Shown one piece after another: positions 8,276 through 17,836 of a DNA stretch of 60,616 nt. A program made the position numbers and the translations under genes. The stretch comes from Rhodobacteraceae bacterium bin131 (lineage in GTDB: Bacteria; Pseudomonadota; Alphaproteobacteria; Rhodobacterales; Rhodobacteraceae). Below the pieces are notes generated by a model. That model had not been told where the DNA came from, did no database searches, and was given only the letters and a program-made list of their open reading frames with translations. The stretch lies in assembly GCA_002239085.1 (NCBI GenBank), contig MPNP01000010.1, positions 1 through 60,616 on the forward strand, given 5' to 3'. The stretch's first letter is position 1. Every line of letters starts with the position of its first letter.

Positions 8276-9163
8276 TCAAGTAGGACGTAAATCGTTTATC
8301 GCATGGCGAAGGTTTTGGTCACATGCACTGAGCCGTTTCTGGGCATCCAAAAGATCTGTAGCCCCCTCAACGAGCAACACTGCTTCTTTCACTTGACCAT
8401 CCGCCAACTTTAAATTGGATGCGGCGGTTTCGCGGCTACATTTGGTTATATTCATGACCATATTCTCGGCTCTGTGAAAAAGTTTTGCATTGATTGCCAT
8501 CACGTTTACCATCAGACCATCCATAACATGACCTAGGAGGATTCCCATCAATGACGACATCATGTTCAGGGCAATCTTTTGAGCTGTCCCAGCTCCCAAA
8601 CGCGTAGAACCTGCAATCAGTTCTGGCGGGGTTGGTAAGTATATCGGAATATCTGCTCCTTGGAGTAAGTCGGTATCGGGATTATTGGCAATCCCAATTG
8701 TGGTCGCACCGCATTCTTTAGCGTAGTTCATAATTACAACAGGATAAACAGTGCGACCGCTGGCTGCAACACAAATGACGCAATCTCCTGCCTTAATTCC
8801 CTTGGCATCGGTTAATGCTGCCTCAATGTTGTCTTCCATATCACCTTTGGGTCGGGTTAAATCTTCAAATCCTCCGGCCCTGAGAATGCTCACTTGAGAA
8901 AGTGGAACCCCAAAGGTTGGGGTGATTTCAAGTCCATCAGCCAAACATTGTGTCCCAGAGCTTCCGGCAGCAGCATAAACTAATTTATGACCGCTATCAA
9001 CTGCCTTGGCCATCGCTTTCGCTCCAGCAACAAGTGGGTGAATGGCATCCTTTACACTCAAGACAGCATCAACATGAGCTTCGTGCATAATTGTCAGAAT
9101 TTCGGTACAACTCTGTTTGTCGATTCCGATTGCCTTGGGGTGAGTTCGTTCAGTATTCAACAT
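8276..9163 (-). CDS. murQ: N-acetylmuramic acid 6-phosphate etherase
   Basis: A 295-residue SIS-domain protein. MurQ cleaves the lactyl ether of N-acetylmuramic acid 6-phosphate to give GlcNAc 6-phosphate and D-lactate during peptidoglycan recycling. The sequence begins TERTHPKAIGID, as MurQ proteins do, and has the sugar-phosphate loop AAAGSSGTQCLADGLEITPTFGVP, the AASGRT segment, and the long signature ELIAGSTRLGAGTAQKIALNMM. Length is normal. It is monocistronic here, ending near 8276, with no murK, anmK or transporter next to it. Confidence 0.9.
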   Translation of the reverse strand: MLNTERTHPKAIGIDKQSCTEILTIMHEAHVDAVLSVKDAIHPLVAGAKAMAKAVDSGHKLVYAAAGSSGTQCLADGLEITPTFGVPLSQVSILRAGGFEDLTRPKGDMEDNIEAALTDAKGIKAGDCVICVAASGRTVYPVVIMNYAKECGATTIGIANNPDTDLLQGADIPIYLPTPPELIAGSTRLGAGTAQKIALNMMSSLMGILLGHVMDGLMVNVMAINAKLFHRAENMVMNITKCSRETAASNLKLADGQVKEAVLLVEGATDLLDAQKRLSACDQNLRHAINDLRPT

Positions 9164-10409
9164 GTGCTATCCCTTAATGTTATCTTGATATCAATTTGAA
9201 AGGCGGTCGAATGACCAATTTGATAGGGATTGTTTTCAATTCACAATTTTGCGGCCTTAAAAGAGTAGCTTGTGGGATTTGTCATTTAGTCATTCAAATA
9301 TAAAATTGTACAGGGTAAAATTGTTAACAAAATAAATTCACCACGAAAAACTCGCCAGAAACCTGTCCACTCATAAACCAATATTAGCAATTTGCTTACG
9401 GCTGAGCAATCTCTTCCCAAGCATGCCTTGATCTCAGTGTAGACATGTTTTCTAAGAAGGACATCCTGCGGCTTGGGTCATTCAGCTATATTGTACGGCA
9501 ACCTTTTAAAGCAGGACTTCATGCTGACATCTGTCTCAAACCCCTTTAAGGTATCACTTTTTTCACTCTGCGTAGGGGGTGTATTCTATCAGGGAGACAC
9601 GACGGGCCAAGGGGTGGTTTATGCACATGGCTTGGGAGTTGATGACACTGCCTATGACTTAAGGTTAGGGCTGGAATGGTCCTTCTGATTGTTCATGTTT
9701 TTGATTGAGGTTTAATTCTATCCCCAGACTATGTGGGATAGACATTTTGACAACCCGCTTTCTATCTTTGAGAACTTCTTTTGAAGAAAAATGAGATGGG
9801 CTAGAGGAATATCGGCACCCGAAAATACTTACTTCTGATGATATCTGGAATCATATCCCAATTGGTCTCTTAATCGCTGGCGGCTTATATAGCCAATCAT
9901 TCCTGCTAATATTCATAAATTAACATAATAAATTTTTCTTTTGGTCTTCAAATAGGTAAATATGACTCATCAATGAGCTTGGCGACCTATCCTTTATTGT
10001 GCCAATTTAGAGACTTTACAAACCCGAAATGAATACAACCCAAACCTGGATACTGGCTATGGTCCTGCCAAAGCGTCGCTCCGATAAATGTCCTTGAGCT
10101 GTTCCAATAATAAACGATAGAAGATTTCCCAACTTTCGATACAGTAGCTCATACAAATACTCCTCTGCATTTCTTCCAGAGGCACTTCTTGGTTAATAGA
10201 TGAAAGATATTCTGGATAAAAAAACTTTCGTTAGTGGTCTGCTTAGAATATTTGCAGAAATAAACGCTAGTTTAGATGCCAATCAAAACTAATTGCTTCA
10301 GTGTTTTAAAAGAGATATCGTTTAGTTTTGCAATTATCACGGATTAGATTGAATTATAACCCCACTTGAAGTAAACAATTAATCCCATTTTTATTGTCGG
10401 GGAATTATC

Positions 10410-10426
10410 GCGTTGAATTTCAACGC
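10410..10426 (+). promoter_or_regulatory. Perfect palindrome upstream of the transporter operon
   Basis: GCGTTGAA, one central T, then TTCAACGC: 8-bp perfect arms ending 61 bases before the GTG start of the binding-protein gene. The size and symmetry fit an operator for a dimeric helix-turn-helix regulator. No regulator gene lies next to the operon in the window. Confidence 0.5.
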
Positions 10427-10458
10427 TTAATAAATGCCCGTTTGGAATTAATTAATTG

Positions 10459-10482
10459 TTAGGTTGTTTTGACCTAAGGAGG
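10459..10482 (+). promoter_or_regulatory. Hairpin abutting a strong ribosome-binding site
   Basis: TTAGGT (10459-10464) pairs with ACCTAA (10472-10477) around a 7-base loop. The Shine-Dalgarno AAGGAGG (10476-10482) overlaps the hairpin's last two bases, followed by GTG at 10488. The AGGAGG decides the GTG start. The hairpin may tune mRNA stability or ribosome access. Confidence 0.5.
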
Positions 10483-10487
10483 AACAA

Positions 10488-11630
10488 GTGAAAAAGTTAA
10501 GTGCTTTTCTAGCAACATTATTAGGATTTTCTTGTGCAATCTCTCTGGCGCATGCAGAGGGCGCGAAGATCGGTATGATTACCACTTTGTCTGGAGGGGG
10601 TGCCGGTTTAGGCATAGACGTTCGTGATGGATTTCTTCTTGCCCTGAATCAGGCCGATAATCCCAATGTGGAATTGGTTGTTGAAGACGACCAAAGAGCT
10701 GTAGATGTCGCGGTTCAGTTATCTGACCGGATGATCCAATCTGAAAAAGTAGATATTCTCACTGGCATAATATGGTCTAATCTTGCTTTAGCAGTCGTCC
10801 CTGGTGCTGTTCAGCAAGGAGTATTCTACCTCTCACCGAATGCTGGGCCTTCAGCTTTAGCAGGTAAGAACTGCCATGCCAATTACTTCAATGTCGCGTG
10901 GCAAAATGACAATTTGCATGAAGCAGCAGGAATTTATGCGAATAACGCCGGTTTTGAAAATAGCGTCATAGTTGCACCGAACTATCCCGCTGGTATTGAT
11001 GCCCTCAATGGTTATAAACGCTATTTTACTGGTAACATTACGAACGAAATTTATACCAAACTTGGTCAAGATGATTATGCCGCAGAGATTGCACAAATCC
11101 GGGCCTCTGATGCTGATAGTGTGTTTTTCTTTTTGCCTGCCGGCATGGGGATTGCCTTTCTCAAACAATATGCCCAATCGGGAGTGGACACTCCGTTAGT
11201 CGGTCCGGCATTTTCATTTGATCAAGGTATTCTACAAGCTGTTGGTGAAGCCGCGCTTGGTGTCCGCAATACTTCCCAATGGTCAAAGGATATTGACAAT
11301 CCGACGAATCGCCAATTTGTCGACGACTTCTCTGCTGAATATGGTCGCCTTCCTTCACTATATGCGAGCCAGGGTTTTGACACGGCTAACCTTATTTTAT
11401 CGGCTTTACAAACTGCTGATGTGAATGATGCTGAAGCTTTTCGTGAAGCGTTAAAAGTGGCTAATTTCAACTCGGTTAGAGGTGATTTCAGCTTCGGACC
11501 CAATCATCATCCAATCCAAGACATTTATGTTAGAGAAGTGATTAAAGAGGGTGATGTATTTACCAACAAAATCGTTGAAGTCGCAATCCAAAATCACGCT
11601 GATATTCATGCAGCTGAATGCCAGATGTAA
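10488..11630 (+). CDS. ABC transporter periplasmic binding protein (branched-chain amino acid / HAAT type)
   Basis: A 380-residue exported protein with signal peptide MKKLSAFLATLLGF...AHAEG, probably cut after AHA. It has no lipobox cysteine. The mature part is a type I periplasmic binding fold: KIGMITTLSGGGAGLGIDVRDGFLLAL at the start, DDQRAVDVAV, and YASQGFDTANLILSAL late. The HAAT family binds branched-chain amino acids, amides, aromatic acids or other carboxylates. It is the first gene of an operon with two permeases and two ATPases. The downstream acyl-CoA-type enzymes suggest the ligand may be an organic acid rather than leucine. The terminator-like hairpin after the gene probably raises its level over the membrane subunits. 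Confidence 0.88.
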   Translation: MKKLSAFLATLLGFSCAISLAHAEGAKIGMITTLSGGGAGLGIDVRDGFLLALNQADNPNVELVVEDDQRAVDVAVQLSDRMIQSEKVDILTGIIWSNLALAVVPGAVQQGVFYLSPNAGPSALAGKNCHANYFNVAWQNDNLHEAAGIYANNAGFENSVIVAPNYPAGIDALNGYKRYFTGNITNEIYTKLGQDDYAAEIAQIRASDADSVFFFLPAGMGIAFLKQYAQSGVDTPLVGPAFSFDQGILQAVGEAALGVRNTSQWSKDIDNPTNRQFVDDFSAEYGRLPSLYASQGFDTANLILSALQTADVNDAEAFREALKVANFNSVRGDFSFGPNHHPIQDIYVREVIKEGDVFTNKIVEVAIQNHADIHAAECQM

Positions 11631-11646
11631 CTAACTTAGGCTTTGT

Positions 11647-11675
11647 AAAGGGGAGCGCATTGTCTCCCCTTTTTC
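11647..11675 (+). terminator. Intrinsic terminator or attenuator after the binding-protein gene
   Basis: AAAGGGGAG (11647-11655) pairs with CTCCCCTTT (11664-11672) over an 8-base loop, and the T run continues to 11674. It lies between the binding protein and permease genes. Partial read-through would make more binding protein than permease, a common arrangement. Confidence 0.8.
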
Positions 11676-11777
11676 TATACTTTGATTATTAGATTGAGTG
11701 TCTTCCAAAGCGAACCACTTGCCGTTACCCTCATGATTGCAACAAAACAACCTTTCAGTTTTTGAACAACAGTTCTT

Positions 11778-12701
11778 ATGGTGCACACACTCATAATCGA
11801 ACAGCTTCTTAACGGAATCCAGTTCGGGGTTATGCTGTTTCTGATGTCGGCTGGACTGACACTGATTTTCGGTGTCATGGGGCTGATTAATCTTGCTCAT
11901 GGTTCACTTTATATGATTGGGGCATTTGTCTGTGCATTTGTTGCAACCTACGCTGATTCTTACTGGCTCGGGTTAGTGTTTGGCTTGGTTGCGGCGACAG
12001 TGATGGGGTTTCTTGTTGAGATTCTTGTTATTCGTAGGCTTTATGCCCGTGATCATCTTGATCAAGTTCTTGCGACCTTTGCCCTCATACTAATTTTTTC
12101 AGAAGGAACGCGCTGGATCTTTGGTTCGTTTCCTTTATACCTCAATCCCCCTGACCTCCTTAACGGGACGATGTTGTTACCATTTGGAGTCGTTTATTCA
12201 AAGTTTCGGCTCGCCATTATAATTGCAGGCCTTTTAATTGCCCTTGGTCTATATTTGCTTATCCACAAAACGCGGTTAGGTATTCAAATTAGAGCGGGTG
12301 AAAGCGACCGTGAAATGATTTCAGCACTTGGCGTTAACATTCGCTTTCTTTATACCTGTGTTTTTGCTCTCGGAGCAGGTATGGCTGGGTTAGCGGGAGC
12401 AATGGTTGGTGTACTTCAATCAGTACAGGTTGGTATGGGTGAGCCCGTACTTATACTCGCTTTCGTCGTCATTGTCATCGGTGGTATTGGGTCAATAAAG
12501 GGGGCTCTTGTTGGCTCAATCGTAATTGGCGTTGCTGATACTATGGGACGATTTTTACTACCGCAAACACTCGCATTGCTCATGGAACAATCCCAAGCAA
12601 CGGCCATCGGCTCTGCCTTGGCAACAATGCTCATTTATGTCTTAATGGCACTTGTTTTAATTTTTAAGCCGAGTGGTTTGTTTAGGTCAGGCAATGCATG
12701 A
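11778..12701 (+). CDS. ABC transporter permease, LivH type
   Basis: A 307-residue inner-membrane permease. It begins EQLLNGIQFGVMLFLMSAGLTLIFGVMGLINLAHGSLYMIGAF, the classic LivH N-terminus, and has the cytoplasmic coupling segment RAGESDREMISALGVN and the late motif VIVIGGIGSIKGALVGS. Roughly eight or nine hydrophobic segments are visible. It forms the translocation pore with the LivM-type permease of the next gene, whose ATG overlaps this stop (ATGCATGA). Substrate is shared with the binding protein and unknown. Confidence 0.9.
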   Translation: MVHTLIIEQLLNGIQFGVMLFLMSAGLTLIFGVMGLINLAHGSLYMIGAFVCAFVATYADSYWLGLVFGLVAATVMGFLVEILVIRRLYARDHLDQVLATFALILIFSEGTRWIFGSFPLYLNPPDLLNGTMLLPFGVVYSKFRLAIIIAGLLIALGLYLLIHKTRLGIQIRAGESDREMISALGVNIRFLYTCVFALGAGMAGLAGAMVGVLQSVQVGMGEPVLILAFVVIVIGGIGSIKGALVGSIVIGVADTMGRFLLPQTLALLMEQSQATAIGSALATMLIYVLMALVLIFKPSGLFRSGNA

Positions 12702-13665
12702 ACCTATTCTAAATCGAGTTGTCCTCCTTCTGCTCTTTTGTGTACCAGTTGGAGCTTATTTTATTGGCGAAACCTATACGGTTACTTTGGCTACTCGTAC
12801 TGTCATTTTAGCTTTGGCAGCCGTTGGCTTAAATGTCGCCTTGGGGCTTGGAGGAATGGTCTCGTTTGGGCACGCCGCCTTTTTTGGATTAGGTGGCTAT
12901 ACCGCTGGCGTACTCGCATCACACTCCTTCAACTCCCAACCCCTTTTTGAATGGCCTATAGTAGTCCATGGAACAAATTTTATGCCACTTATTTGGTTCA
13001 TTGTCATTATTGTTGGTGGTAGTGCCGCTTATATCATCGGTCGGCTGAGCCTTCGAACGACCGGTGTATACTTCATCATGATCACTCTCGCTTTTGCCCA
13101 GATGCTCTATTATTTTGCAATTAGTTGGCCAACTTATGGAGGTGAAGATGGCTTGCCCCTTTATGTGCGTAATGATTTTCCGGGTTTAAATACCCAAAAC
13201 AGTCTGCATTTTTTTCTCATTTGTTTTACCATTCTTGTCATCTGTCTTCTATTTTTCTGGTTTCTTCAACGATCAAGTTTCGGCTTGGCTCTCATGGCAA
13301 CTCGTGAGAATTCCCAGCGTGTTGAAAGCCTAGGGATTGAAACCCGCAAACTCAAAATTATTGCCTTTGTTCTGTCGGGGATTATCACTGGAATAGCCGG
13401 TGCCTTATATGCCGATCTCAATCGGTTTGTCAGTCCCCAGATGTATAGTTGGCACTTATCTGGAGAAATTATCATCTTTGTTATCCTTGGCGGAGTTGGC
13501 CGCTTAATTGGCCCCGTAGTAGGGACTGTTTTGTATGTCTTGATTGATTATTATATCGGTGGGTTTACAACTTACTGGAAGGTCTTTCTAGGCCTGTTGT
13601 TGATTGGGGTTGTGCTCTATTCCAAGCAGGGATTGGTCGGAATGCTGATTGCGAGACGAGAATGA
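12694..13665 (+). CDS. ABC transporter permease, LivM type
   Basis: A 323-residue inner-membrane permease. LivM signatures are LAAVGLNVALGLGGMVSFGHAAFFGLGGYTAG near the N-terminus, the coupling region ATRENSQRVESLGIETRKLK, and FVILGGVGRLIGPVVGT late. The chosen start is ATG 12694, which overlaps the upstream stop; an in-frame GTG at 12673 would add seven residues inside the previous gene. It partners the LivH-type subunit and the two ATPases that follow, with a 4-base ATGA overlap into the next gene. Confidence 0.9.
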   Translation: MHEPILNRVVLLLLFCVPVGAYFIGETYTVTLATRTVILALAAVGLNVALGLGGMVSFGHAAFFGLGGYTAGVLASHSFNSQPLFEWPIVVHGTNFMPLIWFIVIIVGGSAAYIIGRLSLRTTGVYFIMITLAFAQMLYYFAISWPTYGGEDGLPLYVRNDFPGLNTQNSLHFFLICFTILVICLLFFWFLQRSSFGLALMATRENSQRVESLGIETRKLKIIAFVLSGIITGIAGALYADLNRFVSPQMYSWHLSGEIIIFVILGGVGRLIGPVVGTVLYVLIDYYIGGFTTYWKVFLGLLLIGVVLYSKQGLVGMLIARRE

Positions 13666-14414
13666 TTGTCCCCATCCTTCGAACACATAATTTATGCAAA
13701 AGTTTTGGTGCCCTTAAAGCGACCAATGACGTCTCCATTGACTTGCTTAAGGGGGAAATCCACGCATTAATCGGACCGAACGGGGCGGGGAAGTCAACTC
13801 TATTGATGCAAATCGCTGGAGAGATGCCACCCGATTCAGGTTCCATTGAATTTGAGGGTGTTCCAATCAATCAACTCTCGCAAGCCGAACGCGTGAGAAA
13901 GGGACTGGCCCGAAGCTATCAGCAAACATCTGTTATTGCCTCGTTTTCCGTCTGGCAGAATGTAATTCTTGCAACTCAGGGCTCAACCCATCAAACCTAC
14001 CGCTTTTTTAATCAATCAACAAAAGACCCTAACCTCATTGACCGAGCGACCCAATCGCTTCAGCGAACCGGACTGGCGGCCCAACGAAACGTCAAGGCGG
14101 CAACTCTTTCCCATGGTGAACGGCGGCGGTTAGAGGTTGCTATGGCCTTAGCCATCAAACCAAAGGCCTTTTTGCTTGATGAACCTATGGCTGGCATTGG
14201 ACTTGAGGGAACGAAGCAAATTATTTCGCTCCTTGAAGAATTAAGAAAGGAAGCACCGATATTGTTGATTGAACACGATATGGATGCTGTATTCTCCCTT
14301 GCTGACCGCATTTCAGTCCTCGTAAGAGGTCGTATTATTGCGACTGACACGCCGGCAAAAATTCGGAATAATGAGTCTGCACGAAATTCCTATCTTGGCT
14401 ATGACGACAGTTGA
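13662..14414 (+). CDS. ABC transporter ATPase, LivG type
   Basis: A 250-residue ATP-binding subunit. Walker A is GPNGAGKST, the signature region is LSHGERRRLEVAMAL, Walker B is KAFLLDEPMAGIG, and the H-loop is LLIEHDMDAVF. The signature has H where the usual LSGGE has G, a common variant in LivG-like ATPases. It powers the transporter with its LivF-type partner, each contacting one permease. The ATG at 13662 overlaps the upstream stop by four bases, so translation is likely coupled. Confidence 0.9.
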   Translation: MIVPILRTHNLCKSFGALKATNDVSIDLLKGEIHALIGPNGAGKSTLLMQIAGEMPPDSGSIEFEGVPINQLSQAERVRKGLARSYQQTSVIASFSVWQNVILATQGSTHQTYRFFNQSTKDPNLIDRATQSLQRTGLAAQRNVKAATLSHGERRRLEVAMALAIKPKAFLLDEPMAGIGLEGTKQIISLLEELRKEAPILLIEHDMDAVFSLADRISVLVRGRIIATDTPAKIRNNESARNSYLGYDDS

Positions 14415-14423
14415 GGATTGTGT

Positions 14424-15107
14424 ATGTTAGAATTGAAGGGCATTGACGCAGGTTATCAAACCTCACAGGTTCTTTCTGATATCAATCTAAACGTTGCACA
14501 GGGACAACTTGTTGCCCTGCTCGGGCGAAACGGAATGGGTAAAACCACCACAATTCGAGTGATTTGCCGCATGCTAAAAGCGACCAAAGGGACTTTAATG
14601 TTTGACAGCCGAAACCTTGCGAACCTTCCTTCTTTCGCCGTCTCGCGATTGGGGATTGGACTTGTTCCCGAAGGGCGTAGGTGCTTTGCATCTCTGACGG
14701 TAGAAGAGAATCTTCTCGCCTCAGCCCGACGGGGCGAATGGACTATTCAACAGGTATATGAATTGTTTCCACAATTAAAGGAAAAGCACAATCAACTCGC
14801 TCGGACACTTTCTGGTGGCGAACAGCAAATGCTTTCCATTGGACGCGCTCTGATGACTAATCCACGCCTACTTTTAATGGATGAAGCAACTGAGGGATTA
14901 GCCCCAATGGTGCGCAATGAAATTTGGAACGTGATCAGTACCCTAAAACGCCAATCTGATATGGCGATCCTTCTCATTGACAAACCCATTAAGGAAATAA
15001 AAACCCTGGCCGACTATTGTGTAATTATTGAACGCGGTCGTAATGTTTGGAGTGGACCCCCAATGGAGTTAACCGATGCTTTGACTAACCAGTACTTGGG
15101 AATTTAA
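14424..15107 (+). CDS. ABC transporter ATPase, LivF type
   Basis: A 227-residue ATP-binding subunit with Walker A GRNGMGKTT, signature LSGGEQQMLSIGRAL, and Walker B LLLMDEATEGLAP. The segment after Walker B reads AILLIDKPIKEI, where LivF proteins usually have a Glu-Gln-Asn H-loop variant; Asp-Lys-Pro is unusual. ATG 14424 was chosen because GAGGA lies 6 bases upstream; a TTG at 14418 is too close to that site. It completes the five-subunit importer, and the enzyme genes follow after about 50 bases. Confidence 0.88.
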   Translation: MLELKGIDAGYQTSQVLSDINLNVAQGQLVALLGRNGMGKTTTIRVICRMLKATKGTLMFDSRNLANLPSFAVSRLGIGLVPEGRRCFASLTVEENLLASARRGEWTIQQVYELFPQLKEKHNQLARTLSGGEQQMLSIGRALMTNPRLLLMDEATEGLAPMVRNEIWNVISTLKRQSDMAILLIDKPIKEIKTLADYCVIIERGRNVWSGPPMELTDALTNQYLGI

Positions 15108-15154
15108 CAACCCTACTGATTGTCGAAATTGATGATAACTAAGCTGAAATTCTA

Positions 15155-16465
15155 ATGCGTTTTAACTGGCATCCCAAAGCAAAAATCATAACGGCTGGTG
15201 GGGAAGCAAACTTCAATGACCTTCGCCTTCACCAAAAGTGTCACCATCAAGAATCATGTTCATTGTCGACAATACACTCCGTTAATGCGTGCAGTAGCAC
15301 ACCCAATACCCTGCTTGAATTGTTCAGTTCTTTGGATTTTAGTCCTCATTTTAGAATTGCCTCTAAGCAGTTTAATCAGCTCCAAACACCTCATTGCGAT
15401 AGCTCCCAAATCGTACCTCATGTCACTGACCAACCCTGCTTTGTCGTTCCAAGTGGTGGCACAAGTGGTTATCCCAAACAAATCTTGCGTACCCACCAAT
15501 CTTGGATTAAGAGTTTTACAATGAATACCCAACTCTGGCCGATTGCTGCCGATGAAAAATACGGCCTCCTCGGGGATATTACGCACTCAATCACCCTTTT
15601 TGGTGCCTTAGAGGGAATACATTTAGGAAAAGAAGTTTACTTGTTAAAACCATACCGACCAAAGACCCAACTTGAAATAATCCAACGGGCTGGAATCACC
15701 CTTCTTTATGCAACGCCTGTTCAACTTGGACTATTAACAAGAGTTTTTGACTCGAGTCATCTCTCTCCCATAACAAGTGTAAAAAGAATTATTGTTGGAG
15801 GGTCAAATCTATCTTCATTGATGCGAGAACAGCTATTAGACGTATTTCCTGAAGCCCAAATCATTGCGTTTTTTGGGTCAACTGAAGCAAGCTTTGTTGC
15901 GTTCACCTCTGAAGCCACACCTGAAGGTTCTGTTGGCACCGCTTATCCAGAGGTTCGTATAGATTGTGTTGAAACCAATGATGTCCCGGCAACTGTTGGC
16001 AAAACTGGCCGTATTCGCGTTCATTCACCCTTTGTTGGTCTAGGAACTGTCACTGAATTAGGATTTAAGCCTTTCAAGGGTGTCTGCTTTACTGGCGAGA
16101 TTGGATTTTTTGATCAGCAATCTAATTTGTATATTAGTGGTCGAAGTGACCGCATGTTTACAACTTCAGATGTCAATATATTCCCAGAGGAAATTGAAAC
16201 TTATTTTTTGCAAATTCCCAATATAGTCGGTGCTTATGTATATCCATTGGTAAATAGTATCCGTGGTCAATCAATTGAAGCATGCCTATTTGTAGGAAAA
16301 AACCGAATTGATGTCAGTCAGATTTTAAAGCAATGCCGCCAAGAATTAGGAAGTCATAAAACACCTAAGACCGTCCATGTTATGAATGGGTCACCACCTC
16401 TTCTTCCTTCAGGTAAGCCAAACTTAAACAAGATTCGGGCTCTAATTGGCAGGAATACACCTTGA
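15155..16465 (+). CDS. AMP-binding acyl-CoA synthetase-like enzyme
   Basis: A 436-residue adenylate-forming enzyme. The phosphate loop is PSGGTSGYPK at residues 100-109, the adenine motif FFGSTEAS begins near 239, TGEIGFFD carries the ATP-ribose Asp, ISGRSDR is the hinge, and the final catalytic Lys is likely in LPSGKPNLNK. Such enzymes activate a carboxylic acid to its acyl-AMP and then its CoA ester. It is shorter than most relatives (about 500-550), mainly at the N-terminus, so substrate range may differ. Its place after an importer operon suggests it activates the imported acid. Substrate unknown. Confidence 0.82.
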   Translation: MRFNWHPKAKIITAGGEANFNDLRLHQKCHHQESCSLSTIHSVNACSSTPNTLLELFSSLDFSPHFRIASKQFNQLQTPHCDSSQIVPHVTDQPCFVVPSGGTSGYPKQILRTHQSWIKSFTMNTQLWPIAADEKYGLLGDITHSITLFGALEGIHLGKEVYLLKPYRPKTQLEIIQRAGITLLYATPVQLGLLTRVFDSSHLSPITSVKRIIVGGSNLSSLMREQLLDVFPEAQIIAFFGSTEASFVAFTSEATPEGSVGTAYPEVRIDCVETNDVPATVGKTGRIRVHSPFVGLGTVTELGFKPFKGVCFTGEIGFFDQQSNLYISGRSDRMFTTSDVNIFPEEIETYFLQIPNIVGAYVYPLVNSIRGQSIEACLFVGKNRIDVSQILKQCRQELGSHKTPKTVHVMNGSPPLLPSGKPNLNKIRALIGRNTP

Positions 16466-17577
16466 GTTCTGAAGCTTTTATTTTAGCGGCATGCCGTTCG
16501 CCAATTGTCCCTATTCATGGGGCATTAAAAAATATCGACATTTTTTCGCTTGGTGCTTCAGTCGCTGATGAATGTATACGTCAGTCAGGAATACAAAAAA
16601 GTGATATCCACGAATTAATTCTCGCTAACGTGTTGGGCCCTGGTGGTAATCCGGCTCGGTCAATCAGCTTAAAACTGGCACTGAATGAATCCGTAGCAGG
16701 GATAACCATTGACCGCCAATGTGCCAGCGGCTTGGATGCATTGAATCTGGCGAAAATACTGATTCAAAGTGGTCATCAAGACGTTGTCCTTGCCGGGGGT
16801 GTTGAGAGCTACTCGCAAAAGCCAAAAGTCTATCTTCAAAACTGTGGAACATTTAGCAACAAACCGATGGATCAGGCTCCCTTTACCCCTTGGCCAGAAC
16901 ACGACCCTGACATGGCCACCACGGCCAATGCACTCGCTCAAAAAATTGGAATATCTCGCGATGAACAGGACTCTTGGGCTATTCGAAGTCATGCTCTTGC
17001 TAGGAAAAATTCTGAACAATTGCAGAATGAAATTGTCCCCGTGGCCCATCTGAACACACTCGCTGACCATTACACACGCAATCTGACTCAGGCGATTTGT
17101 CAAAGAGCCAAGCCGATTATAGGATCAATTACTCATGCAAATACTTCTGTATCTGCTGATGGAGCCGCATTCTTTGTTGTTGCCTCTCAACGCTTTATCA
17201 TGAGCAGAGGACTCCACGGTGTTCGAGTTGTAAGGGGTGTTACAATTGGTCATGATGCAATGCTTCCAGGATTGGCAATCGTCCCGGCCATTCAATCAGT
17301 CCTGCATCTTGAAGGACTCGATATAAACAATCTCAATGCCATTGAGTTGATGGAAGCTTATGCGGCTCAAGCATTGGCCTGTATCAAGACACTCCGCCTT
17401 AATCACAATGTCATCAATAAAAAAGGTGGCTCCTTGGCAAGAGGTCATCCGATTGGAGCATCAGGGGCTGTCCTTGCGGTACGACTATTTCACGAACTCC
17501 AATCAAAGGGGGGTTACGGACTAGCTGCTATCCCCTCAGCCGGTGGGATTGGGACTGCCGTTATACTTGCACAATGA
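16462..17577 (+). CDS. Thiolase-family protein lacking the second catalytic cysteine
   Basis: A 371-residue thiolase-fold protein. The nucleophile is present in DRQCASGLDAL (Cys 87), and the histidine is in RGHPIGASG (His 329). The C-terminal motif that is normally C-x-G-G-G reads AIPSAGGIG, with Pro 358 where the acid/base cysteine should be; ELMEAYAAQ replaces the usual NEAFA. Standard thiolysis needs that cysteine, so it may catalyse another acyl transfer, a ketone-forming cleavage, or nothing. The TTG start at 16462 overlaps the upstream stop by three bases, so translation is probably coupled to the acyl-CoA synthetase. Confidence 0.8.
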   Translation: MSSEAFILAACRSPIVPIHGALKNIDIFSLGASVADECIRQSGIQKSDIHELILANVLGPGGNPARSISLKLALNESVAGITIDRQCASGLDALNLAKILIQSGHQDVVLAGGVESYSQKPKVYLQNCGTFSNKPMDQAPFTPWPEHDPDMATTANALAQKIGISRDEQDSWAIRSHALARKNSEQLQNEIVPVAHLNTLADHYTRNLTQAICQRAKPIIGSITHANTSVSADGAAFFVVASQRFIMSRGLHGVRVVRGVTIGHDAMLPGLAIVPAIQSVLHLEGLDINNLNAIELMEAYAAQALACIKTLRLNHNVINKKGGSLARGHPIGASGAVLAVRLFHELQSKGGYGLAAIPSAGGIGTAVILAQ

Positions 17578-17836
17578 TGACCATATTGACAGGTAACCAT
17601 GGGAATCAAATTTTACGTGAGCTTCTGCTTAAATTCAGTGGAAAATTTATTAACTACTCAGGTAGTATCAGTGACAGATTAGTACAGCATCGTCGGTTGA
17701 ACAAGGATCTTGTGGATGACTGGTATTTTAAGTGTCAGGAGCGGGGGCCTCGAAAGCAAACCTTGCGTGCTATCAGTTCATCCAGATTGGTTACCAAGAC
17801 ATCAAGTGCGTTCAACCCGCATTTGCGAGTTTTCTC
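17574..17836 (+). pseudogene. Truncated last gene of the transporter/acyl-CoA operon
   Basis: An ATG at 17574 overlaps the thiolase stop (ATGATGA), as in the other junctions of this operon, and the frame runs MMTILTGNHGNQILRELLLKFSGKF... The frame stays open to 17999, but from about 17840 it is merely antisense to an IS66 transposase remnant. The real product is therefore cut after about 85 residues. What remains is not enough to name the family. Confidence 0.45.

Larger units (their letters stand above)
9164..10487. other. Long non-coding region before the ABC transporter operon
   Basis: 1.3 kb with no secure gene. A TTG-started frame at 9473-9688 ends GLGVDDTAYDLRLGLEWSF, like the last strands of an outer-membrane barrel with a terminal Phe, and may be a fossil of such a protein. 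The last 80 bases hold the operator-like and hairpin elements listed separately. Nothing else is seen. Confidence 0.4.
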
